Positions 52,774 to 61,031 of a stretch of 64,000 bases of DNA are shown one piece after another. The notes beneath the pieces are model-generated. The model had not been told where the DNA came from. It was given only the letters and a program-made list of their open reading frames with translations, and made no database searches. Both the position numbers and the translations under genes were made by a program. The stretch covers positions 1-64,000 of the forward strand of contig NZ_JARGYD010000008.1 in NCBI RefSeq assembly GCF_029168315.1, written 5' to 3'. How positions within the stretch are numbered: the stretch's first letter is position 1; the number at the start of each line of letters is the position of its first letter. Origin of the DNA: Psychromarinibacter halotolerans. Lineage in GTDB: Bacteria; Pseudomonadota; Alphaproteobacteria; Rhodobacterales; Rhodobacteraceae.

Positions 52774-54392
52774 GCACCGAAACCGAACGCGACGTTCTCA
52801 TCATCGGATCGGGCGCCACGGGCGCGCTGTCGGCGCTGGTGTTGTCGCAGGCCGGGCTGGACGTCCTGTGCCTTGAACAGGGCGGCTGGGTCGAGAAGAA
52901 CGAGTTCGTGCACAACCACACCAACTGGTCATGGCAGCGGGCGACCAACTGGAACCCCGACATCACCCAGCGCGACCATCCCGACGACTACGAGATGCAG
53001 ACCGACAGCAGCCAGCCGCTGATGTGGAACGCGGTGGGCGGCTCGACCAACGCTTACGGCGCGATCTGGCCGCGCTATCGCCCGTCGGATTTCCGCAAGG
53101 GGGACGAGCACGGACTGCAGCCGAACTGGCCCATCGCCTATGAGGACATCGCGCCGTTCTACGAACGCGTCGACGCCATTCTTGGCACCTCGGGCCTGTC
53201 GGGCGACCCGGCGATGCCGCCGCGCCCCGAATGCCCGACCGGGCCGCTGCCCTTCACCAAGCCGGCGCAGAAGCTGGCCGAAGGGTTCGACAAGCTGGGC
53301 TGGCATTGGTGGCCCGCCGAGGCGGGCGTGATTTCCGAAGACTACGACGGCCGCCCGGCCTGCAACAACTGCGGCCTGTGCAACGGCTGTCCGCGCGGGT
53401 CGATGACTCTGTATGCGGAATCCGTCTGGCCCAAGGCGCTGGCCGCCGGGACCGAGTTGCGCACCCACGCTCGGGTGCTGAAGATCCTGACCGGCACCGA
53501 CGGCCGCGCCACCGGCGCGCGGTTCAAGGACCGCCTGACCGGCGAGATCCACGAGGTCACCGCCAAGATCGTCATCGTCGCGGCCAACGGCGTGGGCACC
53601 CCGCGCCTGCTGCTGGCGTCGGGCATCGCCAACTCGTCGGACATGGTGGGCCGCAACCTGCTGCACCACACGCTTGTCTCGGCGCAGATCTGGGTCGACG
53701 AACAGGTCGACGGTCAGATGGGCTATGTCGCCTCGGTCCTCGGGCGCGAATTCGCGGAAACCGACACCAGCCGCGGGTTCGTCAACGGCTTCAACTTCAA
53801 CTGCACCACCTCGACCCCCTCGGCGGGCGAACTGGCCACCGGCTGGATGAGCGGCACCAAAGCCCCGTGGGGCGCCGAGCATCACGACTGGATGGAAAAG
53901 CGGTTCGGCCACTCGATCGGGCTGTTCGCCATCGGCGACGACCTTCCCAACCCGGAAAACCGCGTGTATCTGGATGACAGCGTCACCGACGAGGATGGCA
54001 TCCCCGTCATCAAGATGCACTACGAACCCGGCGAGAACGACAAGCGCATGATGAACTACATGCTCGACCGTTTGCAGGAGATCGGCGAGGCCTGCGGGGC
54101 CTTCGACATCGCGCTGAACGACTATCGCGATGAAGACGGCGTGTACCGCACACCCGCGTGGCACATGATCGGCACCTGCCGGATGGGCGACGACCCCGCG
54201 ACCTCGGTGGTCAACGGGTGGCACCAGTCCTGGGACGTGCCGAACATGTTCATCGTCGACGGCTCGGTGCTGGCGACCGGCGGTGTGGTGAACCCCACCC
54301 CGACGATCTCGGCACTGGCGCTGCGCGCGGCGGAATACATCCGCGACAACTTCGCCGACCTGACCACACCGCAGCGGACGATGGCCGCCTGA
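52770..54392 (+). CDS. GMC-family FAD dehydrogenase with Cys-rich motif
   Basis: The 540-residue glucose-methanol-choline oxidoreductase has the FAD motif LIIGSGATGAL (10-20), AVGGSTNAYGAIWPRYR (88-104) and the C-terminal NPTPTISALALRAAEY. An active-site His is in HMIGTCRMG. A CNNCGLCNGC motif (Cys198, 201, 204, 207) resembles the Fe-S-ligating cluster region of FAD glucose/gluconate dehydrogenases, which pass electrons onward rather than to oxygen. No signal peptide is present and no cytochrome gene is adjacent, so its electron acceptor is unknown. It probably oxidises a hydroxyl of the imported compound to an aldehyde or ketone. Confidence 0.9.
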   Translation: MSTETERDVLIIGSGATGALSALVLSQAGLDVLCLEQGGWVEKNEFVHNHTNWSWQRATNWNPDITQRDHPDDYEMQTDSSQPLMWNAVGGSTNAYGAIWPRYRPSDFRKGDEHGLQPNWPIAYEDIAPFYERVDAILGTSGLSGDPAMPPRPECPTGPLPFTKPAQKLAEGFDKLGWHWWPAEAGVISEDYDGRPACNNCGLCNGCPRGSMTLYAESVWPKALAAGTELRTHARVLKILTGTDGRATGARFKDRLTGEIHEVTAKIVIVAANGVGTPRLLLASGIANSSDMVGRNLLHHTLVSAQIWVDEQVDGQMGYVASVLGREFAETDTSRGFVNGFNFNCTTSTPSAGELATGWMSGTKAPWGAEHHDWMEKRFGHSIGLFAIGDDLPNPENRVYLDDSVTDEDGIPVIKMHYEPGENDKRMMNYMLDRLQEIGEACGAFDIALNDYRDEDGVYRTPAWHMIGTCRMGDDPATSVVNGWHQSWDVPNMFIVDGSVLATGGVVNPTPTISALALRAAEYIRDNFADLTTPQRTMAA

Positions 54393-54406
54393 AGATCGGG
54401 AAGACA

Positions 54407-55666
54407 ATGACAGCAGACCGTTCGGTCGCAGTGATCGGTGCCGGCTTCGTCGGCACCTCCTGCGCCCTTCACCTGGCCCGCAAGGGCTGGACCGTGACGC
54501 TGATCGACAAGGGAGGCCCCGCCAACGGGGCCTCTTTCGGTCCGGCGGGCATCATCCAGCGCGAGGCGGTGGCGCCCTATGCCTTTCCCCGCTCGGTGTC
54601 GAAGATCCTGTCGGTGCTGATGCGCCGGGGCATCGACATCCGCTATCACACCACCGCCCTGCCCGGCGTGGCGCGCGGGCTGGCAAGCTACTGGTGGAAT
54701 TCGGCCCCGAAACGCCACGCGAAGGCGACGCAAGCCTACGCGACGCTGATCGAGCATTCGCTGACCGAACACGGTCGCCAGATCGACTGGGCCGGACAGG
54801 TGGCGGACGACCTTATCCGCCGCGACGGTTGGTACGACCTGTACCGCACCCCCGCCGGGCTGGCCGGTGGACTGGCCCACGCCAAGGAAAACCACGACGG
54901 TTTCGGCGTGCCCTTCGAACGCCTGTCCGGCGACGAGGTCGCCACGCTGGAACCGCACCTTCAGGAACGCTTCACCGGCGCGATCCACTGGCCCGACACA
55001 TGGTCGGTGCGCGACCCCGGCGAACTGGTCGCGGCCTATGCAGACGCCTTCGTCGCATCGGGCGGAACATTGGTCACCGGCGACGTCACCGACATCGCCA
55101 AGGTCAAGGACCGCTGGGTCCTGTCGTCGAACGGCACCGAGATCGCCGCCGCCGACAAGGTGGTCGTCGCCACCGGCGCGTGGACCGACAAGGTCGTGGC
55201 AAAGCTGGGGTGGAAACCGCCGCTGTTCGTGAAGCGCGGCTATCACCGCCACTTCAAGGGCGAAGGCAACCGCCCCCTGAACAACTGGGTCGCCGACCTT
55301 GAAACCGGCTTCCTGATCGCCCCGATGAAACGCGGCATCCGCCTGACCACCGGCGCGGAACTTGGCCGGCTAGAGACTCCGCAGACCCCGGTCCAGATCA
55401 CCGAGGCCGAGAAGATCGCCCGCCGCATGTTCCCCATCGGCGAGCCTGCAGATCCAAAGCCGTGGATGGGCGGTCGCCCCTGCACGCCGGACATGCTGCC
55501 CGTGATCGGCCCGTCGCCGGACCGCGACGGCATCTGGTACGCCTTCGGCCACGGCCACCAAGGTCTGACGATGGGCCCCGCCACGGGCCGCCTGATCGCC
55601 GAGATGATGGGGGGCGAGACGCCGTTCGTCGACCCCGCGCCGTTCCGGCCGTCGCGCTTTCGCTAG
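54407..55666 (+). CDS. FAD-dependent oxidoreductase (D-amino-acid dehydrogenase/DAO family)
   Basis: The 419-residue DadA-like flavoprotein has VAVIGAGFVGTSCALHLARK (GxGxxG at 11-16) at its N-terminus, the FGPAGIIQ substrate-side segment, and a C-terminal GHGHQGLTMGPATGRL flavin contact. GGGAAG precedes the ATG at 54407. It is the last gene of the RpiR-controlled run. It should oxidise an amine or amino acid, which fits an amine released by the upstream amidohydrolase. It is a distant paralogue of the FAD oxidase at 32743-34077. Confidence 0.88.
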   Translation: MTADRSVAVIGAGFVGTSCALHLARKGWTVTLIDKGGPANGASFGPAGIIQREAVAPYAFPRSVSKILSVLMRRGIDIRYHTTALPGVARGLASYWWNSAPKRHAKATQAYATLIEHSLTEHGRQIDWAGQVADDLIRRDGWYDLYRTPAGLAGGLAHAKENHDGFGVPFERLSGDEVATLEPHLQERFTGAIHWPDTWSVRDPGELVAAYADAFVASGGTLVTGDVTDIAKVKDRWVLSSNGTEIAAADKVVVATGAWTDKVVAKLGWKPPLFVKRGYHRHFKGEGNRPLNNWVADLETGFLIAPMKRGIRLTTGAELGRLETPQTPVQITEAEKIARRMFPIGEPADPKPWMGGRPCTPDMLPVIGPSPDRDGIWYAFGHGHQGLTMGPATGRLIAEMMGGETPFVDPAPFRPSRFR

Positions 55667-55681
55667 GCGGCTGCCGACGGA

Positions 55682-56167
55682 TCAGGGATACGCCACCATC
55701 GGCAGGATCAGGCCCCACTTCGTCTCACGCGCAGGGCCCTCGGGTCTGAACCCCACCTTGTGATAGACGGCGATGGCCCGGGCGTTGTCGGGATGCGGAT
55801 CTATCGCGATCACCGGCGCGCCCGCGTCGAACAGCGCCCGCATCCGCGCCGCGATGAACGCCGTGCCATGCCCGACGCCGACCATCGCGGGATCGCCGAT
55901 GTATTGGTCGATGCCACGCGACCCTTTGGGCAGATGGGCGAAAGGATGCCCGTCCCAGCCGTGCACGGTATAGTCCTGAATATACGCAAGAGGCCGCCCG
56001 CCATGCGACACGATCAACCGGACAACGCGCGGGTCTTTCAGATGCGCGGCGTCATAGGGTTCGTCGTCCTCCCACCACGCGCGAACGTGCGGCATCGCCT
56101 GCCACGCGCGCAACATCGGCAGATCGTCCAGCGTCGCCGCCCGGAAGTCATAGTCCTTGGCGCTCAT
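55682..56167 (-). CDS. GNAT family N-acetyltransferase (aminoglycoside 6'-acetyltransferase-like)
   Basis: The 161-residue GNAT begins with RAATLDDLPMLRAW. It has a conserved RGIDQYIGDPAMVGVGHGT acetyl-CoA region and a C-terminal IAIDPHPDNARAIAVYHKVGF, a layout shared with AAC(6') enzymes and related siderophore-type acyltransferases (AlcB/RhbD family are larger). The natural substrate is unknown, and resistance should not be assumed. It ends 15 bases from the convergent DUF2218-side genes' neighbour and lies just before the iron-uptake genes. Confidence 0.8.
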   Translation of the reverse strand: MSAKDYDFRAATLDDLPMLRAWQAMPHVRAWWEDDEPYDAAHLKDPRVVRLIVSHGGRPLAYIQDYTVHGWDGHPFAHLPKGSRGIDQYIGDPAMVGVGHGTAFIAARMRALFDAGAPVIAIDPHPDNARAIAVYHKVGFRPEGPARETKWGLILPMVAYP

Positions 56168-56213
56168 GCCTCGACACTACCGGATCGGGGGCCAGCTGTC
56201 CCGCCTGCGCCGC

Positions 56214-56516
56214 TCAGGCCGTCGTCGTCGCCTCGTCGGCCCACGGCATCCGCTCGAACCCTTCGCGGAAGGCGAAGGTCTTCAGATGGCTGTCGATCAC
56301 GCCCTTGGCCCGCGTCAGCCCCTCCGCGTCCGGCGCGGTGACCTCGATGGTCAGCGCCTCTGCATCCGCCGTCATGACCGACGGCCCCATCGGCAGGTCC
56401 GCCCGGCCCTCTGACGGGGTGTAGGAAACCTCGACCTTATGGCCGAAGTGCTTGCACAGCTGCTGCAAATACTTGGATGCATTTTCAGTCGGCCAGCGCG
56501 CGTAAGTTTTCAGCAT
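56214..56516 (-). CDS. DUF2218 family protein
   Basis: The 100-residue protein matches DUF2218, small cytoplasmic proteins often found next to siderophore uptake genes. Visible family features are the TYARWPTENASKYLQQLCKHF start and the central SVMTADAEALTIEV strand pair. AAGGA lies eight bases before the ATG. It is divergent from a siderophore binding-protein gene, sharing a 110-bp control region, so iron-dependent expression is likely. Its biochemical role is not known. Confidence 0.85.
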   Translation of the reverse strand: MLKTYARWPTENASKYLQQLCKHFGHKVEVSYTPSEGRADLPMGPSVMTADAEALTIEVTAPDAEGLTRAKGVIDSHLKTFAFREGFERMPWADEATTTA

Positions 56517-56626
56517 GGGGGATATCCTTGCGTTTCTGTCAGGATAGTGACTGGACGCCAGCCCGACAATACCCTAGCAAAAGCCTCGGAAACGCCCGCC
56601 AGACGGGCCGAGTCAAGGAGTCCCCG
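56517..56626. promoter_or_regulatory. Divergent promoter region of DUF2218 and siderophore uptake genes
   Basis: This 110-bp spacer should hold promoters for both genes and an iron-responsive site. An inverted repeat TATCCT-N12-AGGATA (56523-56546) is present, but its left arm is the ribosome site of the DUF2218 gene, so it may be chance. No clear Fur, RirA or Irr box is recognised. Confidence 0.35.
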
Positions 56627-57526
56627 ATGTTCCGCACATTCACTGCCACGGTTGCCGCCGCAGCGCTGCTTGCCCTGCCCGCGCTGGCCCAGCCCGTCAC
56701 CATCGAGACCGCGACCGGCCCGGTCGAACTTGAAGCCGCGCCCGAGACCGTAGCCGTCTACGACATGGCCGCGCTCGACACGCTGGACGCGCTTGGCGTT
56801 CCGGTGGCCGCGTCGATCGGCAACATCATGGTGGACTACCTTACGCAGTACGAAGGCGACATCGGCACCCTGTTCGAACCCGACTTCGAGGCGCTGTACG
56901 CCCTTGGGCCCGACCTTGTGGTCGCCGGTGGCCGGTCCGCGTCGCAGGTGACCGAGCTGCAGAAATACGCCACCACCATCGACATGACCACGATGGGCGG
57001 CGACCAGTACGCCACCACGCTGGCCCGTCTCGACGCCTACGGCAAGCTGTTCGGGCTGGAAGACAAGGCCGCCGAACTGGCCGACGCGCTGAACACCCAG
57101 CTTGAGGCCACGAAAGCCGCAGCCGAAGGCGCGGGCAACGCGTTGATGATCCTGACCAACGGCCCGAAGATCTCGGCCTATGGCGGCGGCTCGCGCTTTG
57201 GCTGGATTCACGGCGCGCTGGACCTGCCAGAGGCGGTCGCAGACGTCGAGGACACCACCCACGGCGAGGCGATCTCGTTCGAGTTCATCGCCGAGGCGAA
57301 CCCCGACTGGCTGCTGGTGATCGACCGCGTCGCCGCCATCGGCGCCGAGGGTGACAGCGCGCAGGCCACGCTGGACAACGCGCTGGTGGCCGAAACCAAC
57401 GCTTGGAAGAACGGCCACGTCGTGTACCTGAACGCCGCCGACATCTACATCTCGGGCGGTGGCTATACCTCGACCATGAACACGCTCAAGCTGCTTGAAA
57501 AAGCCTTCGGCGGCGCCGCTTCGTGA
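56627..57526 (+). CDS. Siderophore ABC transporter substrate-binding protein (CeuE/YclQ/VctP-like)
   Basis: The 299-residue class III binding protein has a signal peptide (MFRTFTATVAAAALLALPALAQ) and the family text PETVAVYDMAALDTLDALGV. Arg103, Arg190 and Arg234 are spaced 87 and 44 apart, the same as the catecholate-binding Arg118/205/249 of Campylobacter CeuE as I recall it. His212 in TTHGEAISFE matches CeuE His227, and Tyr274 lies within one position of CeuE Tyr288. This argues for binding of a tetradentate ferric catecholate. AAGGAGTCCCCG precedes the ATG, and its stop overlaps the permease GTG. Confidence 0.9.
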   Translation: MFRTFTATVAAAALLALPALAQPVTIETATGPVELEAAPETVAVYDMAALDTLDALGVPVAASIGNIMVDYLTQYEGDIGTLFEPDFEALYALGPDLVVAGGRSASQVTELQKYATTIDMTTMGGDQYATTLARLDAYGKLFGLEDKAAELADALNTQLEATKAAAEGAGNALMILTNGPKISAYGGGSRFGWIHGALDLPEAVADVEDTTHGEAISFEFIAEANPDWLLVIDRVAAIGAEGDSAQATLDNALVAETNAWKNGHVVYLNAADIYISGGGYTSTMNTLKLLEKAFGGAAS

Positions 57527-58455
57527 TCGCCACGCGGCTGACTGTCGTCGCGGGACTGCTGGCCCTGGCCCTCGTGAGCGTGCTCACGGGGGTCGCGTCG
57601 TTAAGCGGGGACCCGTGGCTTGTGCTGGTCAGCCGCCTGCCGCGCACCGCCGCCGCGATGCTGGCGGGGGCGGGTCTGGCGGTGTCGGGCGTCATCATGC
57701 AGATGCTCGTCCGCAACCGCTTTGTCGAACCCTCGACCGCCGGCACCGGACAGGCGGCAGGCTTCGGCCTTGTCGCGGTGACCCTGCTGTACCCGGCCGC
57801 CGGGATCTGGCTTAAGATGCTGGCCGCCATCGCCACCGCGCTGGCCGGCACCGCCGGGTTCCTTGCGCTGGTGCGCCGCCTGCCGCCCCGCGACCCGCTG
57901 CTGGTGCCGCTGACCGGCATCGTCTACGGCGGCATCATCGGCGCCGCGACCACCTTCCTTGCCTTCGAACGGGACCTGATCCAGTACATCTCGATCTGGA
58001 TGAACGGAGAGTTCTCCGGCGTCATGCTGGGCCGGTACGAATACCTCTGGATCGCCGGCGGCCTGACGGTGCTGGCCTATCTTTACGCCGACCGCTTCAC
58101 CATCGCGGGCATCGGCGAAGACGCCAGCCGTAACCTTGGCCTGAACTACGGTCAGGTCATGGCGATCGGGCTGGCCATCGTGTCCGTCGTGACCGCCGTC
58201 ACGGTCGTTACCGTCGGCATGATTCCCTTCGTCGGGCTGGTGGTGCCCAACATCGTCTCGCGGCTGATGGGCGAGAACCTGCGCCGCACCCTGCCCATCG
58301 TCGCCGCCTCGGGCGCGGGGCTGGTGCTGGCCTGCGACATCATCGGCCGCCTCATCCGCTTCCCCTTCGAGATCCCCGTCGGCACCGTTCTTGGCGTCGT
58401 CGGCGCGGTCGTCTTCCTCTGGCTTCTTCATGTTCGCCCGCGCCCTGCCCGATAA
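57523..58455 (+). CDS. Iron-siderophore ABC permease (FecCD family, first subunit)
   Basis: The 310-residue permease has about nine helices and the FecCD blocks RLPRTAAAMLAGAGLAVSGV and MIPFVGLVVPNIVSRLMG. It begins at a GTG overlapping the binding-protein stop (GTGA). With the next permease it forms the heterodimeric channel of a YclNOPQ/VctPDGC-type importer. Confidence 0.92.
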   Translation: MIATRLTVVAGLLALALVSVLTGVASLSGDPWLVLVSRLPRTAAAMLAGAGLAVSGVIMQMLVRNRFVEPSTAGTGQAAGFGLVAVTLLYPAAGIWLKMLAAIATALAGTAGFLALVRRLPPRDPLLVPLTGIVYGGIIGAATTFLAFERDLIQYISIWMNGEFSGVMLGRYEYLWIAGGLTVLAYLYADRFTIAGIGEDASRNLGLNYGQVMAIGLAIVSVVTAVTVVTVGMIPFVGLVVPNIVSRLMGENLRRTLPIVAASGAGLVLACDIIGRLIRFPFEIPVGTVLGVVGAVVFLWLLHVRPRPAR

Positions 58456-59386
58456 AACCGTGCTCTTTGCCCTCGGCGCCCTTGCCGCCGCTGCCGCCGC
58501 CTACCTTGCGGTCGGCGCGCGCGGGGACCTCGGGTTCATCCTGATGTTCCGTGGCAGCAAGCTGCTGGCGCTGATCACCGTGGCTGTCGCCGTCGCGGTG
58601 TCGACGGTGGTGTTCCAGACCCTGTCGAACAACCGCATCCTGACGCCGTCGATCATGGGCTTCGACGCGCTTTACCTGCTGATCCAGACCGCGCTGGTGT
58701 TCTTCCTGACGGGCCTTGGCTTCGCCTATCTCGACCCCTTCTCCAAGTTTGCGCTGGACACCGGCATGATGCTGGGCGCGTCTTTCCTGCTGTTCGGCAC
58801 GCTACTGCGGAACTCGCGCGACCTCAGCCGGATGATCCTGACCGGCATCATTTTCGGCGTCCTGTTCCGCAGCCTTACCGGCCTGCTGAACCGGATGATC
58901 GACCCGTCCGAATTCTCGGTGGTCCAGTCCGCCAGCTTCGCGCGGTTCAACTCGGTCAACGCCGACCTCACATGGCTGGCCGCCGGGATCACCCTGCTGG
59001 TCACCGGCTGGCTGATCTACCGCCACCGGACGCTGGACGTCATCGCCCTTGGCCGCGAAACGGCGATCAACCTTGGCGTCAACCACGACCGCGAGGCGCG
59101 GCACCTGCTGGCGCTGGTGGCGCTGCTGGTCTCGGTCTCGACCGCGCTGGTCGGGCCGGTCGTGTTCTTCGGCCTGCTCGCCGCCGCGCTGACCAATCAG
59201 GTCGCGGGCACATGGCGCCACATCGTGCTGCTACCGCTGTCGGGGCTGATCGCCGCGACGATCCTTGTCGGCGCGCAGACGCTGTTCGAACGCGTGCTCC
59301 GCCTGCAGACCTCTGTCTCGGTGGTGATCGAGGCCCTCGGCGGCCTCGCGTTCCTGTACCTCATCCTTCGAAAGGCCAGCAGATGA
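58430..59386 (+). CDS. Iron-siderophore ABC permease (FecCD family, second subunit)
   Basis: The 318-residue permease has about eight helices and the blocks SNNRILTPSIMGFDALY and LVGPVVFFGLLAAALTNQV. The most likely start, ATG at 58430, lies inside the end of the first permease gene (26-base overlap) and has no clear ribosome site, so translational coupling is assumed. The ATPase start overlaps its stop by four bases. Confidence 0.9.
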   Translation: MFARALPDKTVLFALGALAAAAAAYLAVGARGDLGFILMFRGSKLLALITVAVAVAVSTVVFQTLSNNRILTPSIMGFDALYLLIQTALVFFLTGLGFAYLDPFSKFALDTGMMLGASFLLFGTLLRNSRDLSRMILTGIIFGVLFRSLTGLLNRMIDPSEFSVVQSASFARFNSVNADLTWLAAGITLLVTGWLIYRHRTLDVIALGRETAINLGVNHDREARHLLALVALLVSVSTALVGPVVFFGLLAAALTNQVAGTWRHIVLLPLSGLIAATILVGAQTLFERVLRLQTSVSVVIEALGGLAFLYLILRKASR

Positions 59387-60135
59387 TCGGCATTCGCGAT
59401 CTCGACGTCAGCCTGACCGGCAGCCCGGTGCTGCACGGCATCACCACCACCCTGCCCACCGCACGCCTGACCGCGCTGGTCGGCCCCAACGGGGCGGGCA
59501 AGTCGACGCTGCTGTCCGCGCTCGGCCGGCTGGTCGCCCCCACCCGTGGCGAGGTGCTGCTGGATGGCCGACCGCTGGCCGACTACCCCAACCGCGATCT
59601 CGCGCGCCGTCTGTCGGTCCTGCGGCAGGACGCGCTGATCGGTCCCCGGCTGACGGTCGAGGATCTCGTCTCCTTCGGCCGCTACCCGCACTCCCACGGC
59701 CGCCTCACCGACCTCGACCATGCCCGCGTGGCGCGCGCGATCGACCGGCTGGACCTTCGGGACTTCGCCGGCCGCTACCTCGACTCGCTGTCGGGCGGCC
59801 AGCGGCAGCGCGCGCTGATCGCGATGGTGCTGGCACAGGACACCGACGTGATCCTGCTGGACGAGCCCCTGAACAACCTCGACCTCGCCCACGCGCGCCG
59901 CGTCATGCAGATCGCGCGGGAAGAGGCCGACGCGGGCCGCACCGTCGTCGTCGTGCTGCACGACCTGACCGTCGCCGCCGCCTATGCCGACCACGTCGTC
60001 GCCCTGAAGGACGGCCGCGTCTACGCGCAGGGCGCCTCGGACGAGATCATGACCCCCGACGTCCTGTCCGCCCTCTACGACACCGAGGTTTCGGTCGCGA
60101 CCGTCGACAACCGCCGCGTGGTCCTTACCCTCTGA
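59383..60135 (+). CDS. Iron-siderophore ABC ATP-binding protein (FecE-like)
   Basis: The 250-residue ATPase has Walker A GPNGAGKST (34-42), signature LSGGQRQR, Walker B VILLDEPLNNLD and switch His in VLHDLTVAA. It ends the four-gene catecholate-type importer operon. A repeat unit with a terminator-like hairpin and T-run follows. Confidence 0.93.
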   Translation: MIGIRDLDVSLTGSPVLHGITTTLPTARLTALVGPNGAGKSTLLSALGRLVAPTRGEVLLDGRPLADYPNRDLARRLSVLRQDALIGPRLTVEDLVSFGRYPHSHGRLTDLDHARVARAIDRLDLRDFAGRYLDSLSGGQRQRALIAMVLAQDTDVILLDEPLNNLDLAHARRVMQIAREEADAGRTVVVVLHDLTVAAAYADHVVALKDGRVYAQGASDEIMTPDVLSALYDTEVSVATVDNRRVVLTL

Positions 60136-60163
60136 CCAAAGGCGGCCCACCCGGCCTGCTTCT

Positions 60164-60230
60164 TCTCTTCCGAAATACCTCGGGGGAGTCACACCACAGG
60201 TGTGACGGGGGCAGAGCCCCGTACCTTTTT
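60164..60230 (+). repeat. Extragenic palindromic repeat doubling as terminator
   Basis: CTTCTCTTCCGAAATACCTC and GGGGG are followed by an 8-bp hairpin GTCACACC-ACA-GGTGTGAC (60188-60206). An overlapping hairpin ACGGGG/CCCCGT (60205-60222) is then followed by ACC and five T. It is the same unit as at 28329-28440, with a different but still self-pairing middle stem. On the plus strand it is a plausible terminator for the siderophore operon. Confidence 0.7.
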
Positions 60231-60251
60231 ACGTCACGCACCTCCGGTGCG

Positions 60252-61031
60252 TCAGATCCCCGCCGCCTGCGGCAGGACGAACGGCACCGGTCCGTCCGGC
60301 ACCGCATTCACCCGGACCCGGCAGCCGTAGACGCGCGACAGCAGGTCGTCGGTCAGCACCTCGGACGGGTGTCCCTGCCGCGCCATCCGCCCGCCGTGCA
60401 ACAGCGCCAGCCGGTCGGCGTACATCGCCGTCAGGTTCAGCTCGTGCATCACCGCGACCACCCCGCCACCGCGCCGGGCATAGTCGCGGGCGATCTCCAT
60501 CACTTCCAGCTGGTGGCCGATGTCCAGCGCCGACACCGGCTCGTCCAGCAACAACCACGACGGACGCCCGTCCGCCACCGGCTCCCAGACCTGCAACAGC
60601 ACGCGGGCCAGTTGCACACGCTGACGCTCGCCGCCGGACAGATCGTGGTAGAACCGCCCCTCGAAGCCGGCCAGCCCCACGCGGTCTAGCGCCGTCACCG
60701 GCAACTCGGTTCGCCGCGCCATGCGGCCCGCCTGCAGGCCAAGGCGCAGGATCTCCAGCACCGTGAACGGGAACGACAACTGGCCCGCCTGCGGCAGCAC
60801 GCCCCGGCGCGCCGCCAGCTCCCAGCCCTTCATCGCCGACACGTCCGCGCCGTCCAGCGTGACCGTGCCGGAATACGGCACCTCGCCGGTCATCGCCTTC
60901 AGCAGCGTCGTCTTGCCCGATCCGTTTGGCCCGGCGATCACCGTGACCTCGCCCGCCCGCGCCTCGAAGTCGACGCCCTTCAGCACCGGCGTCCCCGCCA
61001 GCGCCACCTCTATTCCGACAGCGTGCAGCAT
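60252..61031 (-). CDS. hmuV: Heme ABC transporter ATP-binding protein
   Basis: The 259-residue ATPase has Walker A GPNGSGKTT (34-42), signature LSGGERQR, Walker B LLLDEPVSALD and switch His in VMHELNLTA. Sequence and order (hmuS-T-U-V) identify it as HmuV. Its start overlaps the hmuU stop by one base (TGATG). An ACGCACC/GGTGCGT hairpin surrounds its stop codon region. Confidence 0.93.
   Translation of the reverse strand: MLHAVGIEVALAGTPVLKGVDFEARAGEVTVIAGPNGSGKTTLLKAMTGEVPYSGTVTLDGADVSAMKGWELAARRGVLPQAGQLSFPFTVLEILRLGLQAGRMARRTELPVTALDRVGLAGFEGRFYHDLSGGERQRVQLARVLLQVWEPVADGRPSWLLLDEPVSALDIGHQLEVMEIARDYARRGGGVVAVMHELNLTAMYADRLALLHGGRMARQGHPSEVLTDDLLSRVYGCRVRVNAVPDGPVPFVLPQAAGI

Noticed and set aside
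55682..56167. Aminoglycoside resistance gene
   Set aside because: The protein is AAC(6')-like only at the GNAT family level. Chromosomal GNATs of this type have many substrates and nothing here indicates resistance.
56523..56546. TATCCT-N12-AGGATA inverted repeat as an iron-regulator box
   Set aside because: One arm is the ribosome site of the DUF2218 gene, and the motif does not match Fur, RirA or Irr boxes that I know.
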